Assembly: GCA_026395795.1 (NCBI GenBank)
Contig: JAPLYB010000034.1
Span: 1-41,261 of the forward strand
DNA from: Candidatus Pacearchaeota archaeon
Lineage (GTDB): Archaea > Nanobdellota > Nanobdellia > Pacearchaeales > UBA284
DNA length: 41,261 bases
Reading direction: 5' to 3'
Both the position numbers and the translations under genes were made by a program. The notes under the pieces were generated by a model. That model did not search any database. It was given only the letters and a program-made list of their open reading frames with translations, and was not told the DNA's origin. Positions 17,015 to 25,372 of this stretch are shown one piece after another (the stretch's first letter is position 1; every line of letters starts with the position of its first letter).

Positions 17015-17922
17015 AAAGAAAATTGAAGGTGAGCTTTATTTCTACGGTGTTAAATGAAGAAGAAAACCTCGAAAAATTTCTTGAATCTCTTTTAAATCAA
17101 TCAGTAAAACCAGATGAGGTCATCCTTGTTGATGGTGGATCAAAAGATAAAACTTTGGAGATAATGCGGTTATACCAGAAAAAATCCAAAATACCCTTTA
17201 GAATTATCATTAAAAAAGGGGCAAATATTGCGGATGGCCGAAATATTGCAATAAATTCTGCCAAGTATGGACTGATCTTTGTAAGTGATGCGGGGTGTAT
17301 TATCAATAAAGATTGGATCAATGAAACTTTAAAATTTTTCCCAGAGAATGACGTAGTTGCGGGAAGTTACAAGGCCATAATAAAAAATGATTTTGAATTT
17401 TTTCAATCCCTGATTGTTATAAAAAAGATTGATAGACCGTCTAGAATGTCCTCTAGAAATATTTGTTTCAAGAAAGCATGTTGGAAAAAAGCAGGCGGCT
17501 ACCCCGAGAAATGTTTAACTGGGGAAGACACAAAATTCAATATCTCCCTTATAGAGAATAAATGCAAAATCGTAACCAATCAAAGAAAAGATATCTCCTG
17601 GGAAATGCGCCCAACAATCAAAAAGTTTTTCAAACAGTTTTATAAATACGGAGAAGGGGATAGGATACAGGGGAATTTAAAAAAACTGAGATTAAACGGT
17701 CTGATGGTGATTAGCTTTTGGATATATTGCCTGGCATTGATTGTAATGTTGATAGTCAATTCACTAATATTTTTAATTCTTTTAGTTTCCCCCATAATCT
17801 CCCTATTAATAATATCTGTTAGATACTTTTTTAAAACAAAAAGAATATCTGCTTTGTATTATATCCCTTTATTAGAATTAACAAAGAGAGTATCATACGT
17901 TCTGGGGGCAACATTTGGTTAA
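17011..17922 (+). CDS. GT2-type glycosyltransferase with C-terminal membrane helices
   Basis: The 303-residue protein has a GT-A fold N-terminus: VSFISTVLNEEENLEKFLES, VILVDGGSKDKT and a DxD-like FVSDAGCIINKDW. A later GGYPEKCLTGEDTKFN stretch fits the catalytic-base region (GED). Two hydrophobic helices near 225-275 anchor it in the membrane. It overlaps the preceding GT4 gene by four bases. Likely it adds a sugar to the growing glycan. A broken glycosyltransferase follows two bases after its stop. Confidence 0.87.
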   Translation: MKRKLKVSFISTVLNEEENLEKFLESLLNQSVKPDEVILVDGGSKDKTLEIMRLYQKKSKIPFRIIIKKGANIADGRNIAINSAKYGLIFVSDAGCIINKDWINETLKFFPENDVVAGSYKAIIKNDFEFFQSLIVIKKIDRPSRMSSRNICFKKACWKKAGGYPEKCLTGEDTKFNISLIENKCKIVTNQRKDISWEMRPTIKKFFKQFYKYGEGDRIQGNLKKLRLNGLMVISFWIYCLALIVMLIVNSLIFLILLVSPIISLLIISVRYFFKTKRISALYYIPLLELTKRVSYVLGATFG

Positions 17923-17923
17923 A

Positions 17924-18630
17924 ATGAAAATTGTTTTAGTTGGAAAATGTTTTAATCAAAATTCTGGGCAGGGATCTATAAGTTCTGTGGAGATTTTTAT
18001 GACTCTTCAAGGAAAATAAAAAGTGAATTTAATATTAAAAAAATTGAGATAAATAAAACTGGGAAGAGCCACCAAACAAAAAATGTTCTTCTAGGAATAC
18101 AAAAAATAAGAGAAAACAAGGCAGACACCTGTCACATTTTAGACCCGAACTTGGTTCGGCAATGTTATTCAGAAAAACTCCATTGTTACTTTCTATGATT
18201 TAATCTCTCTTATAATTCCAGAAAGAAAAAAGACGTATAAATTGTTTTTTAGATTTATCCTAATGTTCGTATTGAAAGCAAAACATTTTATAGCAATATC
18301 CAAAAGTACAAAGAAAGGTATGCAAAGATTATTGAAAATCCATTCAAATAAAATAACAGCTATTTATCCCGGTGTGGACTTCAAGAAGTTTTATCCTCTA
18401 AAAAAAGAAAAAGAACAAAATTTTTGCAATTAGTTATGTTGGGGGGCTAGGAAAAAGAAAAAACATAGAGTTTATTCTTAGATTAGCAAAAAAATGGAAA
18501 AAGAAAGGAGTATCTCTTAGTTATGACTTGGCATTTTTTCAATGAAATAATGAATCAAGAAAAAGATTGGTATAAAAAAGGTGGAAAGTTTTTAGTTCCT
18601 TTGCCTGATTTTAAGATTATTGGGAAGTAA
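17924..18630 (+). pseudogene. Frameshifted GT4 glycosyltransferase
   Basis: Pieces of one GT4 protein lie in order but in different frames. The first is MKIVLVGKCFNQNSGQG from 17924. Next comes a piece containing YKFCGDFYDSSRKIKSEFN and CHILDPNLV. A third contains VTFYDLISLIIPERKKTYK, FIAISKSTKKGMQ and ITAIYPGVDFKKFYP, classic GT4 segments. A fourth has ISYVGGLGKRKNIEFIL. At least three frameshifts are needed, one near 17968-17975, one near 18170-18195 and one near 18420. The last readable part ends at 18630 without the donor-binding EX7E region. The gene is dead unless the sequence is wrong at several places. Confidence 0.8.
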
Positions 18631-18669
18631 TTTCTAAAAAATATAACCAAATTAAGCTCTCATAATAAT

Positions 18670-19302
18670 TTAATTAGGGGTTCTTGATTGTGTTGTGAAT
18701 TGACTGCCAACTTCTGGAATTCTGAGTTGTCCTGTTCCAATTTCAATTGCTGTGCGCATGTACTCTCGTACGTATGGGTGATATTTATTTGGATTTGCAA
18801 AAAATTGATCTGGAGTTACAATGTGATACTTGCTGCTTGTTTCATCTAATCTTACTTGACCTGGTTTTGTTTTTCCAAATATAACCGCAGCATATTCATG
18901 ACTTCCTTTTAGTTCGCAAGGCACCGAGGTTGTTTCCCAAGAAACTAAAGCATGACCAAGAAGAATTAGTTCATCTTCAAGTTTTAATCCTGTTTCTTCT
19001 TCAAATTTTCTTCTTACAGAAGATTCTAGACCATCGCCCTTTGTTAATCCTCCACCAAGACACCATTCTTGACCTTTTGCTGGTTCTTGGTTTCTTTCAA
19101 TCATAATTAATCCAGGATTATCAGAAGGATACCAAGCAAGAATATCATTGCAAGCCCTTGTTAAAACAGATCTCGCACTGGTATAAATTGCACTCTTTCC
19201 GGTATATCTCAGTTTAGCTATATCTACGCGTTTTCCACCATCTTCTGCAAACTCAAAATCTTTCCAATTTCTTACACCATTCCAAGTTAAAACTTTAATC
19301 AT
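18670..19302 (-). CDS. Nudix hydrolase with a diverged box
   Basis: The 210-residue protein carries a Nudix box in GGLTKGDGLESSVRRKFEEE (about 105-124). Against the consensus GX5EX7REUXEEXGU the first glutamate is D and the RE pair reads RK, but the metal-binding EE pair is kept. The N-terminal 75 residues are not recognisable. Nudix enzymes cut nucleoside diphosphate compounds, including NDP-sugars, which would suit the locus, but the substrate is unknown. It lies antisense between a broken glycosyltransferase and another glycosyltransferase tail, suggesting a later arrival. A TATA-like GGTTTAAAAACTC lies about 25 bases before its ATG. Confidence 0.7.
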   Translation of the reverse strand: MIKVLTWNGVRNWKDFEFAEDGGKRVDIAKLRYTGKSAIYTSARSVLTRACNDILAWYPSDNPGLIMIERNQEPAKGQEWCLGGGLTKGDGLESSVRRKFEEETGLKLEDELILLGHALVSWETTSVPCELKGSHEYAAVIFGKTKPGQVRLDETSSKYHIVTPDQFFANPNKYHPYVREYMRTAIEIGTGQLRIPEVGSQFTTQSRTPN

Positions 19303-19393
19303 AAATTATAATAATCTTATTAGGTTTAAAAACTCTTCTATTTTGTAATTCTTTAGTAGTAACTATCTTGAGGATTATCCTAGGAAATTATAA

Positions 19394-19546
19394 AGCATAG
19401 ACGATAAAACCAAAAATTACCTAAAACTAAGAGAAAAAACTGGAAAGGATAGTCTAAATCACGCACGGAATTTTATTTGGGAAAAGTGCATAAATGAGAC
19501 TTTAGATGTTTATAAAGAAATAATACAAGACTACAAGAAAAAGTGA
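19394..19546 (+). pseudogene. C-terminal tail of a lost glycosyltransferase
   Basis: A frame without a start, opened by a stop just upstream, encodes about 50 residues ending at 19546. It includes LKLREKTGKDSLNHARNFIW and EKCINETLDVYKEII, which matches the usual C-terminal helix of GT4 glycosyltransferases (pattern LREKMGKNALKHAKKFSWEK...VY). It could be the missing end of the pseudogene at 17924-18630, separated by the Nudix gene, or the remnant of another transferase. Confidence 0.55.
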
Positions 19547-19572
19547 TTTTTTGTTACAGTGAAGGATTTTTA

Positions 19573-20526
19573 TTAATTTACATAGGGATTCTTAACATCT
19601 ATCAAACCTATCCCTTTTATTAATTCGTCTATTCCCTCTTCGACAGAAATTTTTGTCTTGAATCCAAGAGAACTTATCTTTGAATAGTCTATGAAAAAAT
19701 TTCTCCTATCGTCACTTCCTTCTGAATCCACCATAAACAATAGAAATTTTGGAACCTTGTTCTTGATAATCAAAGCAACATCTTCTTTTGTCAAATTTGC
19801 TTCATTTGAACCAAGATTATAAATTTGATTCAGCATTTTATCACGATTCTTTAAAGCAAAGATTAATCCGCTAGTTATATCCCTTATGTGAACAAATGGC
19901 CTCTTGAAACTCTTTTGATAAACAAGCAGCTGTTTGTCTTTAATCGCTCTATATGCAAAATCATTAATCAAAGTGTTTATTCTTAATCTGTTTGAACAGC
20001 CAAATGCTGTTGCAAACCTGAATATTATGCAGTTTCCAGAATCTTTCACCAATTTTTCTGCTTCAGTTTTTGTTATAGCATAGGTGTTTTTTGGATTCAG
20101 ACCAGTTTCTTCAGAACACATCTGGGTAGAAGTTTCACCATAGTTGCTTATTGTTGAAGCATAAATAATAAGTTTATCTCCCCTATTCTTTAGTATATTC
20201 TTTGTTCCTTCAACATTAACTTCCTGAGCAAGTTTTGGGTTTCTCTCGCATGAAGCCAAGCTCACAATCGCAGCAAGATGGATTATAATATCCATGCCTT
20301 CCATTGCTTTTGCTGTCTCTTGCTCATTCCTAACATCTCCTTTGACAAATTCAAAGTTTGGATTAATCAAATGTGCCATCATAGTGTGCCCGGAATCACA
20401 ACTAAGATTATCAAAAACACGCACAAAATAACCTTCCCGAAGTAACTCTGGGACTAATATAGAGCCGATATAACCGCAACCTCCGGTCACTAATATTTTT
20501 TCTTGTATCATCTTCTGAATCTTCAT
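19573..20526 (-). CDS. NAD-dependent sugar epimerase/dehydratase
   Basis: The 317-residue protein is an extended short-chain dehydrogenase. The Rossmann motif is ILVTGGCGYIGSILVPELL, NAD contacts are in IIHLAAIVSLASCERNP, and the catalytic YxxxK is in NTYAITKTEAEKLV. The serine/threonine partner lies in IIYASTISNYGET. It resembles UDP-glucose 4-epimerases and related NDP-sugar enzymes; exact substrate is not readable. It is on the opposite strand to its neighbours and divergent from the GDP-mannose dehydratase gene. Confidence 0.85.
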   Translation of the reverse strand: MKIQKMIQEKILVTGGCGYIGSILVPELLREGYFVRVFDNLSCDSGHTMMAHLINPNFEFVKGDVRNEQETAKAMEGMDIIIHLAAIVSLASCERNPKLAQEVNVEGTKNILKNRGDKLIIYASTISNYGETSTQMCSEETGLNPKNTYAITKTEAEKLVKDSGNCIIFRFATAFGCSNRLRINTLINDFAYRAIKDKQLLVYQKSFKRPFVHIRDITSGLIFALKNRDKMLNQIYNLGSNEANLTKEDVALIIKNKVPKFLLFMVDSEGSDDRRNFFIDYSKISSLGFKTKISVEEGIDELIKGIGLIDVKNPYVN

Positions 20527-20616
20527 TGTTTAACTAATTTATAAACTTTTTTGGTGCGAAGAGTACCTAATCGCCAATATGTTAAACTTTAAAAATACTT
20601 AATTCTTCATGTTTTT

Positions 20617-21654
20617 ATGAAAAAAGCATTAATAACAGGTATAACTGGCCAAGACGGTTTTTATCTAGCAAAATTTTTAGTTGGTAAGGGATATGAGGTT
20701 TATGGAATGTATCGTAGATCTAGTTTGGATATTGGTGAAAGGATAGATGAAATAATAAATGAGATTCATTTATTAGATGGAGACATTACGGATTTCGCAT
20801 CTATAATTAGGATTTTACAAGAAGTTAATCCTGACGAAGTATATAACTTGGCTGCACAGTCGTTTGTTCCTGCCTCTTGGACAGAACCCCTGGCAACTGC
20901 TGAGATGACAGGGGTAGGGGTATTAAATATATTGGAGGCTATCCGACTAACAAATAAAAAAATCAAATTTTATCAAGCTTCTAGCAGCGAAATGTTTGGC
21001 AAGGTGCAGGAAATACCTCAGAAAGAAACGACTCCATTTTATCCTAGAAGTCCTTATGGAGTTGCAAAAGTTTATGCTTATTGGATAACTAAAAATTATC
21101 GAGAAAGTTATGGGATTCATGCATCAAATGGAATTTTATTTAATCATGAATCTCCAAAAAGAGGAAAACAGTTTGTAACAAGAAAGATTACTCACTGTGT
21201 CGCAAAAGTTAAATTAGGTTTATTAGATTGTTTAGAAATAGGTAACTTAGATGCTAAACGAGATTGGGGGTATGCTGAAGATTATGTGGAAGCAATGTGG
21301 TTAATGTTACAGCAAGACCAGCCAGATGATTTTGTCATTTCCACAGGAGAAACTCATTCAGTTAGAGAATTTATTGAAGAAGCTTTTAGGGTAATTGGGA
21401 TGAATATAATTTGGTTTGGCGAAGGTTTAAATGAAGTTGGTAAATTTGGGGAGAAGGTAGTCGTTAAAATTAATCCTAAATTTTGTAGGCTTGTTGAAGT
21501 AGACCTACTATTGGGAGATTCTTCTAAGGCAAAAAAAGAATTAGGATGGACACCCAAAACTAAGTTTAAAGAATTAGTTGCTATGATGGTTAATTCTGAT
21601 TTAAAACTCATATCTGAAGGTATAAAAACAAATTACGCTGAAATGAAGAGATAA
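20617..21654 (+). CDS. gmd: GDP-mannose 4,6-dehydratase
   Basis: The 345-residue protein converts GDP-mannose to GDP-4-keto-6-deoxymannose. It shows the family N-terminus [20 protein letters not shown], the MYRRSS segment, [11 protein letters not shown] with active-site serine/glutamate (S124/E125), and [10 protein letters not shown] with Y147 and K151. The loop [17 protein letters not shown] is characteristic of GDP-mannose dehydratases and separates them from dTDP-glucose dehydratases. It heads an apparent operon with a cupin, a reductase/C-methyltransferase fusion and a glycosyltransferase. A TATA box (ACTTTAAAAATACT) lies about 24 bases upstream. Confidence 0.92.
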   Translation: MKKALITGITGQDGFYLAKFLVGKGYEVYGMYRRSSLDIGERIDEIINEIHLLDGDITDFASIIRILQEVNPDEVYNLAAQSFVPASWTEPLATAEMTGVGVLNILEAIRLTNKKIKFYQASSSEMFGKVQEIPQKETTPFYPRSPYGVAKVYAYWITKNYRESYGIHASNGILFNHESPKRGKQFVTRKITHCVAKVKLGLLDCLEIGNLDAKRDWGYAEDYVEAMWLMLQQDQPDDFVISTGETHSVREFIEEAFRVIGMNIIWFGEGLNEVGKFGEKVVVKINPKFCRLVEVDLLLGDSSKAKKELGWTPKTKFKELVAMMVNSDLKLISEGIKTNYAEMKR

Positions 21655-21684
21655 ATTTAAAAAGTAAAAAAATAGATTATTGAA

Positions 21685-22080
21685 ATGGATAAATTTAAAT
21701 TGATTAAACCAAGTTGCAATCTTCAAACAGTTTTTGATGGGCGTGGAGGGATTTTTACATGGGTTCCCGAGGTAGCAATTAAAGAGTTTAATCTTCTTTA
21801 CTTCAAACCAGGAGCAATTAGAGGGAATCATTGGCATCCGGAATTTACTGAATATTTTTTAATTGTAGATGGCGAGGGAGTGATGGTCGTTAAGAATGTT
21901 GAAACAGGAGAAGAAAAAACAATACATATGTCTAAAGGAGAATGTTCTTGTGCAGGGCCCGGAATTGCACATGCATTCCATGCAATTACATTAGTTACTG
22001 CTGTGGCCATGCTTTCTAAACCATGGGATAAGTGCAAAGATCCAATTATTCATGAGCAAGTAACCAAAGTAAAAAAATGA
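21685..22080 (+). CDS. Cupin, probable keto-sugar isomerase or epimerase
   Basis: The 131-residue single-domain cupin has the first metal/active-site motif IRGNHWHPEFTEYFLIVDGEG (H49, H51) and the second in PGIAHAFHAI (H96, H99). It resembles FdtA/WxcM-type 3,4-ketoisomerases and RmlC-like 3,5-epimerases. Coming directly after gmd, its natural substrate would be GDP-4-keto-6-deoxymannose or a product of it, though most known relatives use dTDP-sugars. Its stop overlaps the next ATG as ATGA, indicating coupled translation with the fusion protein. Confidence 0.75.
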   Translation: MDKFKLIKPSCNLQTVFDGRGGIFTWVPEVAIKEFNLLYFKPGAIRGNHWHPEFTEYFLIVDGEGVMVVKNVETGEEKTIHMSKGECSCAGPGIAHAFHAITLVTAVAMLSKPWDKCKDPIIHEQVTKVKK

Positions 22081-24014
22081 TAGCTCTATTCGGTTCTAAG
22101 GGATTCGTAGGAACTGCAATTTTGAATGCATTAAAGAAGAGAAATTATGAAGTTACAGAAATTACCCGAGAAAATTTTGAAAAAAAAATGAAGGGAAATT
22201 TCGATTATGTTATTAATGCAGCTATGCCTTCTGCAAGATTTAAAGCCGAAAATAATCCTGAATGGGATTTTCATGAAACTGTGGAAAAGACCGCCCAGAT
22301 TTTTTATGGTACTAAATTTAAAAAGTTTGTTCAGATTAGCACCCTTTCTGCAAGATGTCAGACAGATACAGTTTATGGTAGACATAAATTAGCCGCAGAG
22401 TCGGTTGTGAATGATGGGAAGTCACTCATTGTTAGATTGGGGCCTTTGTTTGGCGAAAGTTTAAAAAAAGGAGTGTTAATAGACATGTTATGTGGTTCAA
22501 AGGTATATATCGGAAAAAATAGTAAATACGCATTTACACCCGTGGACTTTGTGGGAAATTGGATTGCTGATAATCTCGATAAAAAAGGGATTGTTGAAGT
22601 AGGTGCAAGAAATTCAATTTCACTATGTGACTTGGCAAATAAGCTAGGAATTCGTGTAATCTTTGAGGGGCAAGATTCCTCTCAGGAAATTTTATCCCCC
22701 GGACCAAATTATCCAGATGTAGAACTTGTGACAGACTTTATGAAAAAAAGAATGGAGAATAAAATGGATGAAAGAATAAAAAAGTGTAGAATATGTGGCA
22801 ATTCTTTAATAGTCCCTTGTATAGATCTCGGAGCACAATATCTCTCATCTATATTCCCGGAAAATATGTCTTATAAAAATGAATTAAAAAAATATTCTCT
22901 GGAAATTGTTCAATGTGTCAAAACAAATGACTCTCAATGTGGCAGTCTTCAACTAGCTTATGACTATGATATTTCAGAGATGTATGCGCATTATCCCTAT
23001 ACAAGCAGTTCAAATAGTTCAATGAGAAAAATCTTGTTAGATGTTGCAAATTCTGGCAAGGCACTAAACATATTAAAAGATGGAGATTTAATTTTAGACA
23101 TCGGTTGTAATGATGGAACCCTACTATCTTTTTTTGAAAATCAATCTTTAGATCTTATTGGTATAGATCCTGCTCAAAATGTTGATAGCTTAGTCAATTC
23201 TCCAAGATTTGTTAGGGTAACTGATTTTTTTACTAAAAAAAGTTATGAAAGTGTGACAAAAAAGAAAGCAAAACTCATTTTTGCTATTGCAATGTTTTAT
23301 CATTTAAATAATCCTATCAAATTTTGTGAAGAGATAGAATCTGTTTTAGACGAAAATGGTGTCGCTATTATTCAGATGGCTTATCTTCCCGTCATGATTA
23401 AAACAAATATGTATGACAACATTGTTCATGAGCATGTAGCATATTATAGCACCCAAAATATAAAATGGATATTGGAAAAAGCAGGATTAGAAGTATTCGA
23501 TGTCATACTAAACGATGTATACGGGGGAAGCTTTAGGATTTTTGCGAAGAAAAAGAGCAATTCCAACTTTCCAGTAACTGAAAGGTTGAAGTCTGTCCTT
23601 CAAGAAGAAATAGATTGGGGCGTTTTTAAAGAAGAAACCTATGGGGATTTTATGAGTAGGATAAATAAAACAAGAGATGATTTGAAAGAGCTTCTTAAAA
23701 AAATAAAGAGTGAAGGAAAACGTACCTGGATTTATGGAGCTTCTACTAAAGGAAACACAATTATGCAATTTTGCGATATAGGGCCTTCTCTTGTTGAAGC
23801 AGCGGCAGATTCAAATCCATTTAAATTTAACAAGTACCTTATAGGATCAGACATACCAATTTATGATGAAGTTAAGCTTAGAAAAGAATGTCCTGAGTAT
23901 CTATTAGTGTTACCTTATAGTTTCATTGATGCCTTCAAGGAGCGTGAAAAAGAGTTAGTTGCAAAAGGAACAAAATTTATTCTTCCTTTACCTAGGGTAA
24001 AGGTAGTATCATGA
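22077..24014 (+). CDS. Fusion of sugar reductase (SDR) and sugar C-methyltransferase
   Basis: The 645-residue protein joins two enzymes. Residues 1 to about 215 form an NAD(P)-dependent sugar reductase/epimerase (IALFGSKGFVGTAIL; YGRHK with Y100 and K104). From about 232 it is a TylC3/NovU-type C-methyltransferase: zinc cysteines C237, C240, C280 and C288, the SAM motif LILDIGCNDGT (about 339-347), the catalytic region DNIVHEHVAYYS with H451-E452-H453, and the C-terminal domain motif WIYGASTKGNT (551-561). The methyltransferase would add a methyl branch to a 4-keto sugar carbon and the reductase would reduce the keto group. Methionines at 226 and 230 near the junction could be relics of a separate start. 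Confidence 0.85.
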   Translation: MIALFGSKGFVGTAILNALKKRNYEVTEITRENFEKKMKGNFDYVINAAMPSARFKAENNPEWDFHETVEKTAQIFYGTKFKKFVQISTLSARCQTDTVYGRHKLAAESVVNDGKSLIVRLGPLFGESLKKGVLIDMLCGSKVYIGKNSKYAFTPVDFVGNWIADNLDKKGIVEVGARNSISLCDLANKLGIRVIFEGQDSSQEILSPGPNYPDVELVTDFMKKRMENKMDERIKKCRICGNSLIVPCIDLGAQYLSSIFPENMSYKNELKKYSLEIVQCVKTNDSQCGSLQLAYDYDISEMYAHYPYTSSSNSSMRKILLDVANSGKALNILKDGDLILDIGCNDGTLLSFFENQSLDLIGIDPAQNVDSLVNSPRFVRVTDFFTKKSYESVTKKKAKLIFAIAMFYHLNNPIKFCEEIESVLDENGVAIIQMAYLPVMIKTNMYDNIVHEHVAYYSTQNIKWILEKAGLEVFDVILNDVYGGSFRIFAKKKSNSNFPVTERLKSVLQEEIDWGVFKEETYGDFMSRINKTRDDLKELLKKIKSEGKRTWIYGASTKGNTIMQFCDIGPSLVEAAADSNPFKFNKYLIGSDIPIYDEVKLRKECPEYLLVLPYSFIDAFKEREKELVAKGTKFILPLPRVKVVS

Positions 24015-25192
24015 GAATCATTTTTCCGAGAATGGAGACTACGCATTTTCATAATGCCTATGATGGGGGTTGTAAGTTTGTGCAATTATTAGGAGAAGAA
24101 CTTGTTAAGAAAGGTCATGAGGTAGAGATTGTAACTACGAGATTGAGAGATAATCCTGATTTAAATTACGCCGTCTATAATGGGGTAAAACATGTCTTCA
24201 TCGCTCCAGAATATACTGGAAAAAGACTAATCCCTTTTAATATGATCTATAAGCTACTTTTTAGTTATCATTTAAATAACTATCTTAAAAAACAAAAGTT
24301 TGATATCCTGCACAATTCTGAAGCTCTTGCTTATTTCTATATGCATAATAAAAAAAGAGAAAGAGTTGTTTTTCAAAGTTGGGCTTTGGAACCTTTTTAT
24401 GGGCATGAAGCTTCTTCTCAAACAGGATTAAAAAAACTTTATGTGGGTTGGGCATTACAAAAACCTTGGAAGTATTGTATTCTAAATGCAGAAGCAGTTA
24501 CGGCAGATAATGAATCTCAAATTCCAAATATAGTTAAACTTGGAGTAAATAAAAATAAAATTGAATTTATCCCCCTTGGTATACCCTTTAAAAATATTAG
24601 AAAACTAAAAAATAGTTTTAAAAATAGAAGAAAAGAATGTGGTTTCGATAAAAACGATTTAGTGCTTTTAAGCGTTGGTCAAATAATTACAGAAAAGGGA
24701 ATTGAAGAAATAATCAAAGGATTTATATTGATCAAGAAAAAAATAAAAAATGCTAAGCTAATCATGATTGGAAAGGGATTGCTCGAAGAAAAGATGAACA
24801 GAATGATTCAGGAGGCAAGTCTTGAAAAAGATTTTGTTCACCTTAAAAATGTTCCTGAAGCGGATTTATTTGACTATCACTTTTCCTCAGATGTTTTTAT
24901 AAATGGCACTCATACAAATTATCCTACTATTAGCGTTCAGGAGGCTTTGGCAACCGGGTTACCCGTGGTTAGTGGTGCTGATTTATTTTTGATAAAAAAT
25001 GGGATAAATGGATATAAAGTAGGGTTAAATAACCCCAAAGGTATTGCAATGGCCGTAATTAAAATGTATAAAGACAAAAAGGTGAAGCAAATGGGTAATA
25101 ATTCTATAAAGACGGTAGAGTCTGCAGATTATGAAAATGTTGCAAAACTAGCAGTAGAAGTATATAAAAAGTTATTAGCTCAAAAAAAGTAG
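24011..25192 (+). CDS. GT4-type glycosyltransferase
   Basis: The 393-residue GT-B protein starts with MRIIFPRMETTHFHNAYDGGC, the glycine-rich acceptor-side loop, followed by ELVKKGHEVEIVT. The donor lobe has LLSVGQIITEKGIEEIIKGF and FINGTHTNYPTISVQEALATG, the EX7E motif. It overlaps the upstream fusion gene by four bases (ATGA), so it most likely transfers the branched deoxysugar made by that operon. The remnant of an aminotransferase follows directly after its stop. Confidence 0.88.
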   Translation: MRIIFPRMETTHFHNAYDGGCKFVQLLGEELVKKGHEVEIVTTRLRDNPDLNYAVYNGVKHVFIAPEYTGKRLIPFNMIYKLLFSYHLNNYLKKQKFDILHNSEALAYFYMHNKKRERVVFQSWALEPFYGHEASSQTGLKKLYVGWALQKPWKYCILNAEAVTADNESQIPNIVKLGVNKNKIEFIPLGIPFKNIRKLKNSFKNRRKECGFDKNDLVLLSVGQIITEKGIEEIIKGFILIKKKIKNAKLIMIGKGLLEEKMNRMIQEASLEKDFVHLKNVPEADLFDYHFSSDVFINGTHTNYPTISVQEALATGLPVVSGADLFLIKNGINGYKVGLNNPKGIAMAVIKMYKDKKVKQMGNNSIKTVESADYENVAKLAVEVYKKLLAQKK

Positions 25193-25365
25193 AGATCAGG
25201 CCAATTGTTGGTGGATCAATAATAAACCAACCCTTCTTTAATAATAAGTCCCATCCTGCAAAAAATGCAGAGACTGTTCATAAATTTGGTTTTTATATTC
25301 CAAATAATCCTGATTTGAGCAAAAAAGAAATTTTACTAATGAAAAGATTATTGGAGAATAGATGA
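25189..25365 (+). pseudogene. C-terminal remnant of a DegT/DnrJ/EryC1 aminotransferase
   Basis: A frame without a start encodes VEIRPIVGGSIINQPFFNNK and later VHKFGFYIPNNPDLSKKE, ending at a stop at 25363-25365. The pattern RPIxGGxxxxQPFF followed by GFYxPNxPDLxxxE is the C-terminal end of PLP-dependent sugar aminotransferases of the DegT/DnrJ/EryC1/StrS family. The first part of the protein, including the PLP lysine, is absent. It suggests the locus once made an amino sugar, for example a perosamine-type sugar from the gmd product. Confidence 0.7.
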
Positions 25366-25372
25366 TGGCTCT

